Made by a program: the position numbers and the translations under genes. The notes beneath the pieces were generated by a model, which ran no database searches, had not been told where the DNA came from, and worked only from the letters and a program-made list of their open reading frames with translations. A stretch of 64,000 nt of DNA from Ceratorhiza oryzae-sativae (lineage: Eukaryota > Basidiomycota > Agaricomycetes > Cantharellales > Ceratobasidiaceae), in NCBI GenBank assembly GCA_030998015.1, contig JARWMV010000252.1, positions 186,001-250,000 on the forward strand. The letters run 5' to 3'. Within the stretch, counting starts at the first letter, position 1, and each line of letters starts with the position of its first letter. Below are positions 45,779-58,130 of the stretch, one piece after another.

Positions 45779-47732
45779 ATGGTTACTCTCCGCAAACGCA
45801 TCGTCGGATTCATCGTCGTTCTGATTGTTTTATTGCCTGTTTCTATCTATTATCGGTGCGTCATTCACTCACCCTGCGAGGCGCGCGAAAATTCCGAACA
45901 AAACCCCGTTGGACAGGTATCGAATCCAAAATACGCTCTCTTACGCCTCGCGTCCACTGTGGGACAAACCTGACGGTCCTCGAAAAGTCATCCCGCATTT
46001 CTGGGCACCCGGTTTAGAGCTCTCTGAAGAGACGTGCAAACTCCATGGATGCTCTCTGAGGCAAGACCGAGACAAAAAGCCAGTATGGGATGCTGTGCTG
46101 CTCAGCACCGAGCTGGACTTGTTGGAGATCAGGATGAACGAGTTGGACGATGTTGTCGACCGGTTCTTCATTATTGAGAGTAATCGTAGGTGTCGTGCTC
46201 TTTATGTGTTTTATGCGAGGACTTACTGGTCGCTCTTGATGCACAGGAACGTTCACCGGGATCCCCAAACCAGCATACTTTCAAGAAGCCCTAACGACCC
46301 CTCGCTTTTCGCGATTCATGCGCAAAACAACCTACGCTCTGCACCCCGGACGAATCCCTCGCCCCGGCGAATCCCCATTGAGGTGGAGAAAGAGCAAAGA
46401 CAAGCCATGACCCGACTGATCGCCAAGGCCGCGAACCTGCCTACCGGCTCTCGGACAAGCCCGCTGGTGATCATGTCCGACGTTGACGAGATTCCATCAG
46501 GACATACGATCCGGCTCATCAAGTCATGCGCGTTTCCGTCCACCTTGCATCTCCAATTGCAGAATTACGTATACAGCTTCGAGTGGCCGACCGGATGGGG
46601 TTCGTGGCGTGCGCAAGTGCATGATTGGGCGGTTGGGAGCTTTTATAGGCATTCCAAAGCGGCGGATGTGGTGTTGGCTGATTCGGGGTGGCATTGTAGG
46701 TGAGTTCGGGGACGTGGCGTTCGAAAGGTTGTCGACTTAGGGGGTGGCAAGCTTTTGCTTTAGGACTATTGACGAGTTTGTGACGAAGATGAGAGGCAAG
46801 CGGTATTCAGTCTCGGCCCGGGAAGCGATTAATTCAGTGCTGTGTAGGATATTCGCATGCGGACCGGATCGGCGGGGACCTTGGTTTGCTCAAGCCCAAG
46901 AGGATCCAAGAAACAATTTGTAGAGGAAAAGATATATTTAACATGCTCCCTGAGGTACGCCTTGTCGTACTAATGGCGATTATCTCACTGGTGTTTGTGA
47001 CACCTTTGATTCTGACTTTTCTCACTTTTATTTGCCTCATTGCGTGTCTCCTTTTCTCACATTTGTTTTGGCGTGATTCTAGGCATACACGGTATGTGAC
47101 CATATTCGGTTCCCGTTCTCACTCAGCCACTAAAGCCCGAAATAGTACAAAGAGATGTTTCAGCTGATGAACCCCGAACCGTGAGTGTGCGCCCTTTTTT
47201 GTGCTTCATTCAGTCCTGTCTCGACCGAGGGGGCGTTTTTGTCTTGACCAAGGGACGCTTCCCTAACGGAGCGGTGACGGTGGATTGTTGCTATGCGCGT
47301 CATTTCATCTGAGGCATTTTTTGAGGGGTTGGGTGGCCAGCCTCTACTTTCTGGCGTTCGCAGTGGCAACTTGGAATGGTCGTCTTGGCACGGGTATTAT
47401 TGAACCCAAGGTTCAGCGCATACAGTTTGTCCCCATGGGATTGCTCTTCGACGCTTACGGCAATCCACGGTAGCGTGGCCGGTCCCGTATGGTCGGTTGG
47501 GGTTCCTCGTGTGAGAACACCACAGTTGCTCGGTTGCGTCTCGAATTGGCTCTTGTCGCTGTTGGTGCCTCTGCAACGCGGCGCTGGGCTGACAGGAGCG
47601 CTGAAATGGTTGCACAGGTCGCGGTCGGGAGTGGGGCTGCCTCGTCATGTTCTGGCGCATGCTGGGCGATTCGGGTACCTGTTGCCTGGGGGGTGTGACC
47701 GAAGTCGGTGGGCTACAAGGGTCGAAGAGTGA
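45779..47732 (+). CDS. Glycosyltransferase family 17 protein (GnT-III-like), with frame break
   Basis: Type II Golgi-type enzyme related to beta-1,4-mannosyl-glycoprotein GlcNAc-transferase. Exons: 45779-45855, 45917-46185, 46247-46699, 46764-46795, 46848-46954, 47083-47091 (9 nt), 47146-47180 and 47618-47732, about 365 residues allowing one missing base. The N-terminal anchor is RIVGFIVVLIVLLPVSIYY. Family motifs follow: DLLEIRMNELDDVVDRFFII, VIMSDVDEIPSG (metal-binding DxD), LHLQLQNYVYSFEWP, DSGWHC, YSHADRIGGDLGLL and FGYLLPGGC. Near 46372 the frame jumps between PRPGESP and IEVEKEQRQAM, as if one C were lost from CCCC. Intron 46796-46847 has a GC donor. The 9-nt exon codes AYT, and the last intron is 437 nt. 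Confidence 0.85.
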
Positions 47733-48139
47733 TATCATGTGAGATGAGGGGGCATGTAGATACAACTTGGAGGAAAAATAAGCGTAATTATTTGGAGTGT
47801 GACGCAATATCAGAAACACCGTCAGGGCTGGGGCGTGACCGTCTGCGCTCGCCCACCACCGCCCCCTCTGCGCTGCAGGTACGTCTGGCTCGACGCTGAC
47901 CCTGCTGACCTGACTGACGTGTGGGCAGCTGAAGATCGAGTTGCCGAAAGACGCGGTGCTGTGCGCGGGATTGTGAACCCCCGGACTTGTCTCGGCGATA
48001 ATAAAGCATCGCTCGCTTTGCGTCCAGCTCACCCACCCCCACGCCCGTCGTCGGTGCATGCCTCGTCCCGTACGTCGTCTCCTGCGGTGTCGCCACAGTA
48101 GCTCACGAAAAACACCCACAGCGCTAACGACCCAACATC
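47733..48139. other. Intergenic, promoter of the following gene
   Basis: Spacer before the 48140 start, with a C-rich and pyrimidine-rich segment. No other feature seen. Confidence 0.5.
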
Positions 48140-51100
48140 ATGCCGTTCCTCGCCATCTTCCGCAAAGACCGGGACAGAGACCACAGCCGCGCCAAGACGC
48201 CTGTCCCGCTCTCCCCCGCGCCCGCCTCGATCTCGTCACCCAAATCGTCGACCCACTCGCACTCGCGCTCGCGGCCCAGCTTTGCGTCGTCCCGCTCACG
48301 CACATCACCGCCCCCACAGCTCGCAGACATCTCGCCAGCGTCCGACTTTGACTATATACTGCCCGAGATTGATCTCAGCGGCAGCCCGGCCCCCATTGCC
48401 GAAAAGGTGCTAGAAGACCCGGTCAAACCGAGGCGCGCACTTCCCTTTAGCAAGCGGCGCGGGTCGGCGTCGTCCGGCGTCATCATTGCGTCGGGCGCAA
48501 CTACACCCGTGCAGCGCCCGTTTAGCGAAGCGCTCGATATTTATGTGCGCAAGACAGACGAGGATCGAGATCACGATCGAGCAGCGGACAGAGAAGCAAC
48601 GGATTCAATAGCATTAAACAAAAATAACGTCAGCTCGGCCCCTTCGACTCCAAACACGCGGCAAAACACCACAACCACCACCTCTCACTCCACTACGCTC
48701 GAGGATCTTGATTCTGACGACGACCCCCTCATCCCTCCTCCCACCCGCGCCTCTGTGTTCGGCGGCTACGCCTACTCTGACCGGGACGTACCCACCCGAT
48801 CGCAGAGCCTGCCCGACGTCGACCGCGACACTAAACAAGACGAGATGGTGCGTAGCGACCACGGTCATGCCCGACCTGCGAGACCCCAAGTTCACCCGCA
48901 TCAGCTTGCTCGAGGAAAAAACAAGTCGGTCGATCTCAACTCGCTCTTGGCCTCGTCGACATCCACCCCTGCCGTCCCGGCCTCCGCGTCGGAAACTCCC
49001 GCGCCAGCCGTTAAACCGAAAAAAGACACGTCCAGGGGGTTATTTGGATGGCGTTCCAAGAGCTCGAAAGAGACTCTTGCTGCCGCAGCACCCGCGCCGA
49101 TCACGACGACTACGACGACTGACCCGGCCGACTCGTCGTTTAGTCTCAAGTCCTTCCGACATGTTGGCCCGGCCTCGAGTCTTCCTTCATCGCCCGTCGC
49201 GCAGCCCAGTTCAGCACTCGGCTCGTCGACCAATGTCAACTCGGCCGGAATGAGTGCCAACACGTCTTCGACGGCTGTTCCACCTGCTGCTGCCCCCGCT
49301 CCGGCCACCGCCAACACACCCCCAAGCTCCTACGGCCGCGCGAGCCCACGTCCGATACCTGGTCGGGCAGGCACAAATCGCGAGCGCGTCAACAGCACCG
49401 GCAGCGAAGGCGTCATGACCGCCGGCCTCTTCCGCCAGGGCGCGCGTCGATCCAACACGAACCTAGTCGAGGACGCCAGCACGAGCCCACGTTCGTCGAT
49501 GGCAATGGGCGTGCGCGACCGTGACAAGCGCGGTCCGCCAACCCGGACTTGGACCGATCGGGACGGAGACGGCTCGAGCGTGAGCGGGAGCGACCGGCCT
49601 ACACGTCCTCCTAGGACGGTGCGTCTGCCTGAAAACGGCGGCGCGGTGTCGGATCGGGGAGACCTTGGATTGGGACATCGGCCGCAGCGATCGCTTGGTC
49701 GGTCGACGAGTGCGATGGTGGGTGTTGCGGGGGACGAGCCGAGTCCGTTTGCGAGTGCGCTTTCGCAGCTGGGTGAGGAGAGTGCGCTTGCGCGGTCTGG
49801 TCTTGGACAAGGGGCCGCTCGGACGGATTATAAAAAGTTTGGTGTACGGTCGGACAGTGCGCTCAGGAGTGTGAGTGCCGCGGCTGTTCCGACGAGGGCA
49901 GCGCCACCACCGAAAAGCACTATGCCTCAAACTGCGACCTCGCCCGAGTCTCAGTCGGGGACGATACGGCCTGGACACCAAGCTGGACGACCGAGCATCC
50001 AGTCGATTAATGTCAGGCCCGAGATGAGGGGTGTCAATTCCCGACCAGTTCCCCAGCCTCAAACGAGCTCGGGGGCAACGAGTACAGCCTCCCGACCGAG
50101 TCCTCCAAGCTCAGCGCCCAGCTCTCAAAACTCGGTCCCTCGAGCGACGGGTCCTGGCCCTCAAGGTATCAATTCTAGCTCTCGACCCGGTCCTCAGAGT
50201 GCACAATCTAGCCCTTCCCAAACCCGCTCAAGTCCACAAACTAGCTCGAACAAGCCACGACAGTCTACGCCCACTGCTATTGGGCGCTCACCCATCCGTA
50301 CAACAATCCCAACCAAGACCAATGACGGACCGAGCATCAAACCCCGCGCATCGAGTCCGATCAAGATGCCCCGCCCACCAAGCCCCGCGCACTCGAACCG
50401 ATCCGGCCGGTCCGTCTCGAGCAGCCCGGCGAAATCAGTTCCGCCAAGCCCGACCAAATCGGCCCTCTCGAGCAGTCCAAGCAAGCAGATTCTCTCGGGT
50501 AGTCCAGTGCTACCGCTTAAATCGAGCATGCGACAACCGTCGAGTCCGAGCCATTCCCGGTTCACCAGTGTTGATACGTTTAGGGCCAAGTCCCCCAGCG
50601 CAATGACTCGCGCCATGTCCCCCGCTTCGGGCGCAACATCTCGCGCCATGTCCCCTGCTTCGAGTGCAAAGCCGACTCCTCGAACGGGTTATGTGCCTCC
50701 GCCACGCCAGTCGTCGCTCGCCGCGCCTATCGATTCTGATTCGGACGAGTCGGAGCCTGAGGATGTCGAGAGCGAGAGTGAGCTTGGGTTTGGTGAGAAT
50801 AAAGAGGTTCGGGCGTTGCGTGGGCGCGGAAACGGAGGTGGGTCGGGTTCAGGACATGGTCATGATGGCCTTAGTCGTGAACGGACGATCACTCAACGAA
50901 CGGCTGGGAATGGGAATGTATCGACCAGTGGGCGTACGTCTCCTGCAAAGGTTGAAGAACCACCCAGAGCGCCTGCGAGGCATGGAGTCTCGCTTTTCGA
51001 CAGGCCCACTCCGAGATTTGACAAGTCGAGCTCGTCTTCGTTGAGCGATCGGCATGCTTCATCCCATAACAACACGCCTGGGCGGACCAGAGCGAGCCAT

Positions 51101-52511
51101 TCGACATCGGCGATTAGTGCTGCTGCGACCGCACGCAACGCGGCTACTCTTGCTGACGCCAACCGAAAAGTCTCTGGACACGTTCGTGGTGCTTCGGCTG
51201 GGACCATTGGTCGACCGAGTCATATTCGTTCACCTGCTGAGGGGACCGATACCGACGAAGACGAGGATGAGAAGAGTGAGACGGACAGCGAAGATAACGC
51301 CCCACTTAGCGCTCTCGCCCCAGCTCGACGGCCTGGATCGTCTGCTTCCAGCGCAGCAGCACCACCGATGGTTCGCCGCCCGTTGGTTAGCATGGCTGGC
51401 CCCAGCGGCGCTCCCCCACCTCGTCCACCTCGACGTGTGCCCGGTGTGGGGTCACGCGCAACAGCAGTCTCAAGGGCTCTCGCTCGGTCGAAGATCTCGG
51501 CCGGATGACGATGGCGCCCGGTTCTGTCGTTGCTGGTCGACCGGGTCCACGTCCGTTTGTCGCGAGTCCGCCCAGCTCGACAGGGGACAGCAGCTCAGGC
51601 AAGGCGCCGCTTACCCCCAAAGACGGAAGCGAGGCTGGAGGTCGTCGTGTCGGGTCTTCACTCGGTCCTGCGGGCGATGAGGCCAGGAGGAAACAGAGGA
51701 GACGTAGCGAAGCCAAAGCGTCTGTCGAGGTGAGCATACCTGCATGTCGTCTCTATTGCTGGGACGCCACTGACTCCTTTGTCTTTTTTGTGTAGCTTGG
51801 AAACGTGATCAACGGTCCTGGGCCAGTAGACGACGATGAGGGTGAACGCATGGCTGCTCGCCATCCACAGATGGGCCCCGGTGGGATGGGCATGATGGGA
51901 TGGAATCAGCCCCTGTTCCCTCACATGACTGGTATCCCAACTTTCCCAGCCTCGCATTCGATGTCGTTTGGCTCTCAATTCGGCCAGTCGATGCCATTCA
52001 TTCCTCCGCCCCCTCCGCCTGGTGCGTCTGAAGCCTATATGGCAGCACATCAGCAAGCGGTCATCATGGCCAAGCAGGCGTACCTCTCTGCCGTTGCGCA
52101 GCAAGCCGTGGCGTTTGCGACTGAACAGTGGGAGCGCTCGAGCAATGCTGGCGGTAGTGTCTATGGCGGGTCTCAGATGAGTGCATGAACATGATGGGCG
52201 GTCCGATGATGAGTGTGTATGCTAACTCTGCCTATGCTGCGTCTGCGTACGAGGGGAGTGTTATTGGAGGTGGATGGGGATCTGCTTCAGCCTATGGTGG
52301 AGGCGCTACTCGAAGTGTGTATGGGGGTGGAGCCAGGAGCGACTACGGTGGGGGGATGAAGGGCACGCCAGCAAAGAGCCCAGCCACTCCGTCACGGAGC
52401 AGAGCGCGGGCACAAACTGCGACGGCGGAGAACCTGGCGCCTGCGAACCGCGATCGTTCTCATCCGATGCCGCCTAGTACCTGGAACACCCGCCGCAAGC
52501 CAGGAATATGA
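48140..52511 (+). CDS. Large Ser/Pro-rich disordered protein, unknown function, two frame breaks
   Basis: Two exons, 48140-51729 and 51796-52511, about 1435 residues if two missing bases are allowed (near 51503 and 52183). The N-terminus MPFLAIFRKDRDRDHSR is followed by more than 1000 residues rich in Ser, Pro, Thr and Arg, including repeated SPSK/SPTK-type motifs that suggest a heavily phosphorylated scaffold. The C-terminal part has a Pro tract (IPPPPPPGASEAYMAAHQQA), an Ala/Gln helix (AKQAYLSAVAQQAVAFA) and a Gly/Tyr/Ser tail (SVYGGGARSDYGGG). Read literally, the protein stops at 51508. The following frame is clearly coding-like and resumes after one base; the same happens at 52183. I do not recognise the family. 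Confidence 0.75.
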
Positions 52512-52927
52512 ACATGAATCCTCTAGAGTCGAACCGAGTCAGGTGGACGGTGTAGATTTATATATATACTTTTGGACATGTGCTGCTATGACTCTTGTCT
52601 AGAGACATTAATGCGGACTGACATGTTATGACTGACCTACTTTCTCGTTTCGCTGAACTATTTTCTTCATAGTCTTTATCTTTTCTTGGTACCATTTTCT
52701 TTCCTTGACGTTTAGTGATTCCATTTTTCTCGTACACCTAGTTGACCACCTGTCCTATTGCTTTGGCATGCATTGTTCTGGCTCTCTCATTTCCTTTGAC
52801 TACAACCCCTCGTATTTTCCATGATAGCATCCTTTTCCCGTACTACTCGCAACTCCAGTGTACTTTGGCACCCCTTGACACATACCCTCCGATTACATAC
52901 ACCCAATGGATGTTATTAACTCGTACA
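52512..52927. other. Convergent 3' region
   Basis: Between the 3' ends of the disordered-protein gene (+) and riboflavin synthase (-). T-rich, no gene seen. Confidence 0.5.
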
Positions 52928-53875
52928 TCACTTTTGAGTCGCGTCCGCAACGGCCTTTTGGACGATCCTCTCGACCAGCGCCACGATCCCTTGGCCAGGT
53001 GCTCCCCCCTCGCCTCCCAGTGCCCCCAGTACAGCTCGCTCCACATACTTGCCAACCATGTCGACTTCAACATTGACGCGCGCTCCCTCTGGCTTATTTG
53101 CGAGCGTGATCTTCTCACGCGTGTGGGCGATGAGCATGACTCCAAACGTGCGCTTCGCATCATCGACATGGGTCAACGTGAGCGAGGCGCCATCAAGAGT
53201 CACGTAGCCTTTGCCGATGAGGTATGGCAGGAGTGATGGGCGAGCGGGTGTCGGCTCCGGCAGCTGGAAGGTGAGACGAAGGGAATTGCCGTCTGGAACG
53301 CGGGACACAATGGTCGCCGTGTCGTCAACGTGGCCCTAAGATCGAGTGAGTCGAGGTTGATTGAATGGAAGATAGATACGAAAGAACAGCAGAGGAGGAG
53401 AGGGGGGTTGGAAGAATCGATGGATTCAGCCCGACTGACCTGGACAAAGTGTCCTCCGAATCGGACGTGGGCCGCCATCGCACGTTCAAGGTTGACCCGG
53501 TCGCCAACCTTGCGCTCGCCTGTGCATCAGACAATAAGTCGCTTGTCGATTGTGATACGATTATGTTCAAGATAATCATACCGAGGTCGGTTCTATCTAA
53601 TGTCTCGGGCGCGAGCCCAACTTTGAACCAATCCGGACCAAATTCGGTTACGGTCAGACACGCTCCGTTGACGCAGATCGAATCACCAATGTGACAGTCG
53701 TCGAGAATGGGGGCCGAGTCGGATATCGTTATACTGAACCCGCCGCCGCCGCTCGCGGTGCTGTCGAGCGGCTCGATGGCGCTGACCAGTCCCAGGTGCT
53801 CTACCTGCCTGGTGTTAGAGCTTGCATTCAGGTTAAATGTGAGGAACGACGGGGACCTACTAATCCGGTGAACAT
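52928..53875 (-). CDS. RIB5: Riboflavin synthase
   Basis: Dismutates two 6,7-dimethyl-8-ribityllumazine molecules to riboflavin. Exons 53875-53861 (15 nt), 53804-53582, 53519-53440 and 53335-52928, about 241 residues, normal for the homotrimeric enzyme. The first coding exon is only MFTGL. It joins VEHLGLVSAIEPLD to give the canonical N-terminus. Both repeated barrels are visible: GDSICVNGACLTVTEF, VGLAPETLDRTDLG and VGDRVNLERAMAAH in the first, and HFVQGHVDDTATIVS, KGYVTLDGASLTLTHV and NVEVDMVGKYVER in the second. The second barrel carries a longer insertion than bacterial enzymes. Confidence 0.94.
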
Positions 53876-54520
53876 CGCTTCCGTGTGCCTCGCGACGATC
53901 TTTTGGTGCGGGGGGAAGCGTCGTGGATCCCGTGTGCGCCGCTGTGCACGTTGAACACACGTTGAGATAAACTCGGTGGGTCTCGGCCAGTGGGAACTAT
54001 ACAGGACCAATCGCGCAGACGAGCGAAGCCCCTGTCTGCAAATTCGAATTGACGCGACTTGGGCTCAACTCGCCGCGAGTGCGTGCTGCTATCTACTCGA
54101 TCCGGCAGCCGCAGTGAGTCTGATGTTCTAGTGATATGTCTTCTGCATCGTGTTTCGGTAGGCTTCGACGCCGATATATGCGTTTGCGGCAAGGCCCGCC
54201 ATGCCTTGTCCCTTAATACCCATGGCAGCCGTGGCGCCGGTCGCGCGATAAGTACCTTGTGACCTCCCCGCCCATCCTCACTACGCGACTGTCCCCCTCT
54301 TTTCCAGCCGGCTGTGTCCCCTTGCCTTACATATACAACTCCATCGAGCGCTAATGTGCTTTTACGGCTGTTTATTTAACGTATTCGCTTAGAATATATC
54401 TTCTTCCAACGCCGCTCCTCATAAAGCCCTTCGGGCCGTATCTGACAGATATAACTACCCCTTTGTTCCCATCTGAGATCCCCCTCATCTTCTCCCCCCG
54501 CCCCCTCACTCGATCTTGCG
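53876..54520. promoter_or_regulatory. Divergent promoter, RIB5 and the 54521 gene
   Basis: A 645-nt spacer between divergent starts, with a C/CT-rich tract just before 54521. No specific site assigned. Confidence 0.4.
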
Positions 54521-55568
54521 ATGGCCACATACAGGAATCCCCGCTCCCTCGCTCCTGGACGGAGGCCTACACACGTCAGTGCAGACCTTATGTCCATGCT
54601 GTCATCGCTCCACCAGCAACTGACATCTATCTATCCCCTTTGATAGGGCACGGCGTCGCCTATAAGGTGCTGGTATCCGTACACCCCTGCCTCTCCTCAG
54701 CCCTCTAGACTCCAGCCCCCGGAAAACGTAGATCAGCAGCTGGCCGTTATGCGTCCCTACACCAACCCCCTATTTCCCAACTCTACTCCCGTGACACGCT
54801 GCCTGCCGGAGAACCCTACGTCAGACCTCGCGTTGCCTAGCCTCGAGCATCTCGCTAACGCTCTTCATGCATTGTCCACCACAACCGAGGGATCGAGTCG
54901 GAGCAGGAGTAAGCACTCGGGTTCCGGACCGACGCGAGCGGGGGCCGAGCTGTGAGCGCCGATCGTCTCACCGGCGCAGGAGTCGCGTGCCCAGTCGAGA
55001 CCGGCGTTCTGCCCGCGACCACTCCGGGATCGACCCGGAGCAGACACCCGTCCACGTGCCGGCGTCTACGAGGGCGCCTGAGCCAATCTCCCCCAAGACG
55101 CCTATGCGTAAACTGCATTATGTGCCTGCCACGCCCTCATCATCAATGTATTCCCCCCAACCGGCACCTCTGAAACAGATCTTGCCGGCGCCAATCAAGG
55201 AGGGCATGCCGTTGCCTACCCCCCCTTCGTCGAGCTCCTCGTCACCACGTCAGGCGCCGTCGTCTCCGCCCAAGCGTCGCCATGCACCTGCCCCGTCTGA
55301 GGCTCGACCCCTGTCCGAGGTCAAGCTCCTTCCCCCGGTTATTCAAGTGTCCGTTCCGACTCCACCTGCTCAGACATCCCCCCTTCCGTCTGTCGAGAAG
55401 CCCAAGGCTGTCATGTCCAAGCTAACGCGCTTTGCGTTTGCTGGACGTGAGTTTGACGGGGACGACGCTGCTATTAAAGCACTTATGACATCTTTCGATC
55501 ATATCGTCGATTCGCTGGTGGGACTCGACGAGGACGAGGACGACTCTTTGGAGCTAAGCATAGATTAG
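54521..55568 (+). CDS. Pro/Ser/Arg-rich protein with acidic C-terminus, unknown function
   Basis: Tentative three-exon model 54521-54574, 54647-54951 and 54980-55568, about 315 residues. Intron 1 (72 nt, GTCAGT..GATAG) has a CTGAC branch site. Intron 2 would be only 28 nt (GTGAGC..CGCAG), far below the others; a base insertion is the alternative. The product has a short N-terminus, a Leu/Ala helix (LEHLANALHALS), Arg/Ser-rich and Pro-rich stretches, and a C-terminal segment that looks structured (MSKLTRFAFAGREFDGDD, then DHIVDSLVGLDEDEDD). No known domain recognised. The C-terminal frame is well supported; the 5' model less so. Confidence 0.6.
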
Positions 55569-57700
55569 ATTCCATGCCAACCTTTTTGGGCTTCTCGACG
55601 CTGCATATCAAGCGGCATACACTCGCCTCTCACTCTTGTACATCTTTCTTTGGGTTCTTGGGCTCACCATGGTTCCCCCGTATATTTACAAAAGTACGTA
55701 TATGGGTTTGGAACGTATCGATCTTGTACTTGTATCGAAACTGAAGACATTTAACATTAAGCTTTCTTTCGTCTTATTCTTTTTCATTTCGTTGAATTTT
55801 CATGTGCTCTATGAACGGGTGTGTCTCCCGAAAAGACATTGTACGATATATGCATCCAATTTGCGCGTGTATTTTATTGCCTAGATAGGAATCTTGAATG
55901 AAAGAGCCCCGGTTTCTATGTCCGCCGCCCTCCAACACCCAACATTCATCCTCAAGTCAGCTGGTTGCCGAGGCAGGCACGTGGGTGAGCGGGATCTGCC
56001 CATCACAAAGAAAACAAAGTCATTGGTTTTAAAAAAAAGCTAATCAGGATGGACGGAATACACGAGGCGTGGTTCGAGCATGTGGACGACTAAATACATC
56101 ATTGACCAGAGATCACGAGTTTCCAATGACCATGCATGATGACACTAGTGATTCAAGGGAGACACCCGAATGACGAATAGCATTTCAAGCGTCTCTCGAG
56201 GCAGCCGAGGCAAGTTGCCACAAACACACTGAATCCTGTGCTCTTAGTCGTGGTTCCTTTGGTTACCTCTCCATTTCTCCACTTCGTGCTATCGTAGCAC
56301 GACTGATATAGGAGCCCGCATGAATGAACATCCCGAAGGCCGGCACAGTGATACTTCGCCCGCTCGCGATTCAATTGATAAATATCGTATTCTATCCGTC
56401 ATCGGAATAGGGGGAGAGCCCCACAGCGCAACGGCAGCCAGCTGGCGATCTCGAAGCGATTTGATGTGTATATCACGTAACTCTAGAGCAAGAACGAGCA
56501 AGACGCAGAAACGCATATGAGACATGAGACGTCGCGAGGTGAGGCCTCTGTGAAGATTCTTCCAATTTCAGCGGGCCTTCAAGAAATCTAACCACTGTTG
56601 AGGTCCCTTTTCAGACAGGAACCAATGGGGGAGCAGTGGAGATCAAGTTGATTCAGCTCACTGGCGGTGAGATTCCGATCACCGAGCCAAGATCTCGATG
56701 AGTACCGTGAACCTTTTTGGTGTCCGTTCAACCCAGAACCCAAGATACAAGCAGGGTGTGATAAGCTGTTGAAGGAGAGGGGGGGTTGTAGCTATGTTTG
56801 TCACCAATAACACATTTGGCTATAATCTTCCTAGTTCGGGGTTCTGACTAGAGAGCTCGCAACTGAAGATCCTAGGTTTCAACAGGCTACCGCCGCTACG
56901 AGGATCGGCAAGTCGGGTGATATTCACACTCCAGAGCGCAGTTCCATGAGCTACATGTCATATTCTTAGCTGATTGGCCAATGGGACACTTTCCGGTGAA
57001 ACGAGACAACATCATAGATCGATTCATTAAAATCAGAGTATATGCGTGAGTCATGGAGATATTTCGATCTTGATTCCCCCGTCTGTCATGTGGGGGTGCT
57101 ATTTTTTTTTATCACGTTTATGCTGGCTAATCTAAATGAGAAGTATCCAGGTCGCGGCAACGGCTATGGGGTTGAGGTAAAGGGCGAAACCTCCCACCCA
57201 ATCCATCTCAAATATTTCTCAACGTCCTACTTGGACATACTATCGTTTTTAGATAAACCAGCTTCGTTGTGGTAGGGCCGCAACGAAAATAAATGACCTC
57301 ATTTCTACATGACCTTCCCAAGTGCACTGATGCGGGAAACGATGTTCTATGTGTGTTGAGCTACATAATGAATGGATTTCGGGTCGAAATGTGTGGCCCC
57401 GTATCCGGGCTCCTATTCTCAAGAGACGCAAGCGGGGAGATGAACATACCCAAATAGTCGTGCTCGTGAAATTATTAACTCATATTCAAGGTTTACCCAA
57501 GGCCAAAGGCCTCGTTCTGAACGATTCCGGAGGGGATATCGAAGTTTCTCACGTGGTTCGTACCCACAGCAGATCCGGAGGATCCATAGAACATCACGAT
57601 AGAATGCAACAAAAAGGTTCCAACCACTTGAGGCATTACTGCAGTCTAGCAATGCTCTATCCCCTACTTCGACGTGTCCGCCACCTCGGATTTTGCCGCC

Positions 57701-57819
57701 TGTCCGGCTATGTTCCTGAACACTTCCAGCGCTGCTCTGGCGATCGGCCTACTCCGCTACTGCCTTTCATGAACTAGGCCGATAGTAGAGCCGCAAGTGC
57801 CCAGGAACATAGCCGGATA
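57701..57819. repeat. Inverted repeat, about 25-nt arms, 69-nt loop
   Basis: Arms 57701-57725 and 57795-57819 match in reverse complement at about 22 of 25 positions, including a perfect 15-mer CCGGCTATGTTCCTG / CAGGAACATAGCCGG. It could be a foldback or MITE remnant, or an RNA hairpin. Confidence 0.75.
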
Positions 57820-58068
57820 ATCGGGTTTTACCCATCTGGGTTCGGACTTATCAATGGTTCTTCATAGGACCTGTATATAATATATCGTATTATGTTCGTC
57901 CCATCTTGTCTATCCTTGTATGGAGCCGCATGCCGACGAAACGTTCTGAAGAAACGCCTGTCATGGCACGCCGTCATGTATATCCCCTCTGCCACCCTAT
58001 CCAATGCTTGTTCTTCTGATCTAGAAATGGTGTAGCAAGCTGTAAGCTGATCTAGTTTAGAATGGCGA

Positions 58069-58130
58069 GGTATGTGCTCTAATAAAGTAGGGACGGGGGC
58101 TTATGCCCGCATCCCCGAAATACCCCTAAG
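58069..58130 (+). promoter_or_regulatory. Conserved upstream element of the ABM array, copy 1
   Basis: Contains GTGCTCTAATAAAG followed by CGGGGGCTTATGCCCGC and CCGAAAT. Related blocks lie at 59791-59848 and 62331-62392 upstream of two other copies. The CGG..CCCG symmetry resembles Zn2Cys6 factor sites (inference). Confidence 0.5.

Noticed and set aside
45484..46017. 177-codon plus frame overlapping the GT17 5' end
   Set aside because: Out of frame with GT17 motifs; the gene starts at 45779 with a membrane anchor in another frame.
49463..50062. Antisense frames inside the Ser/Pro-rich gene
   Set aside because: Shadows produced by skewed codon composition of the sense gene.
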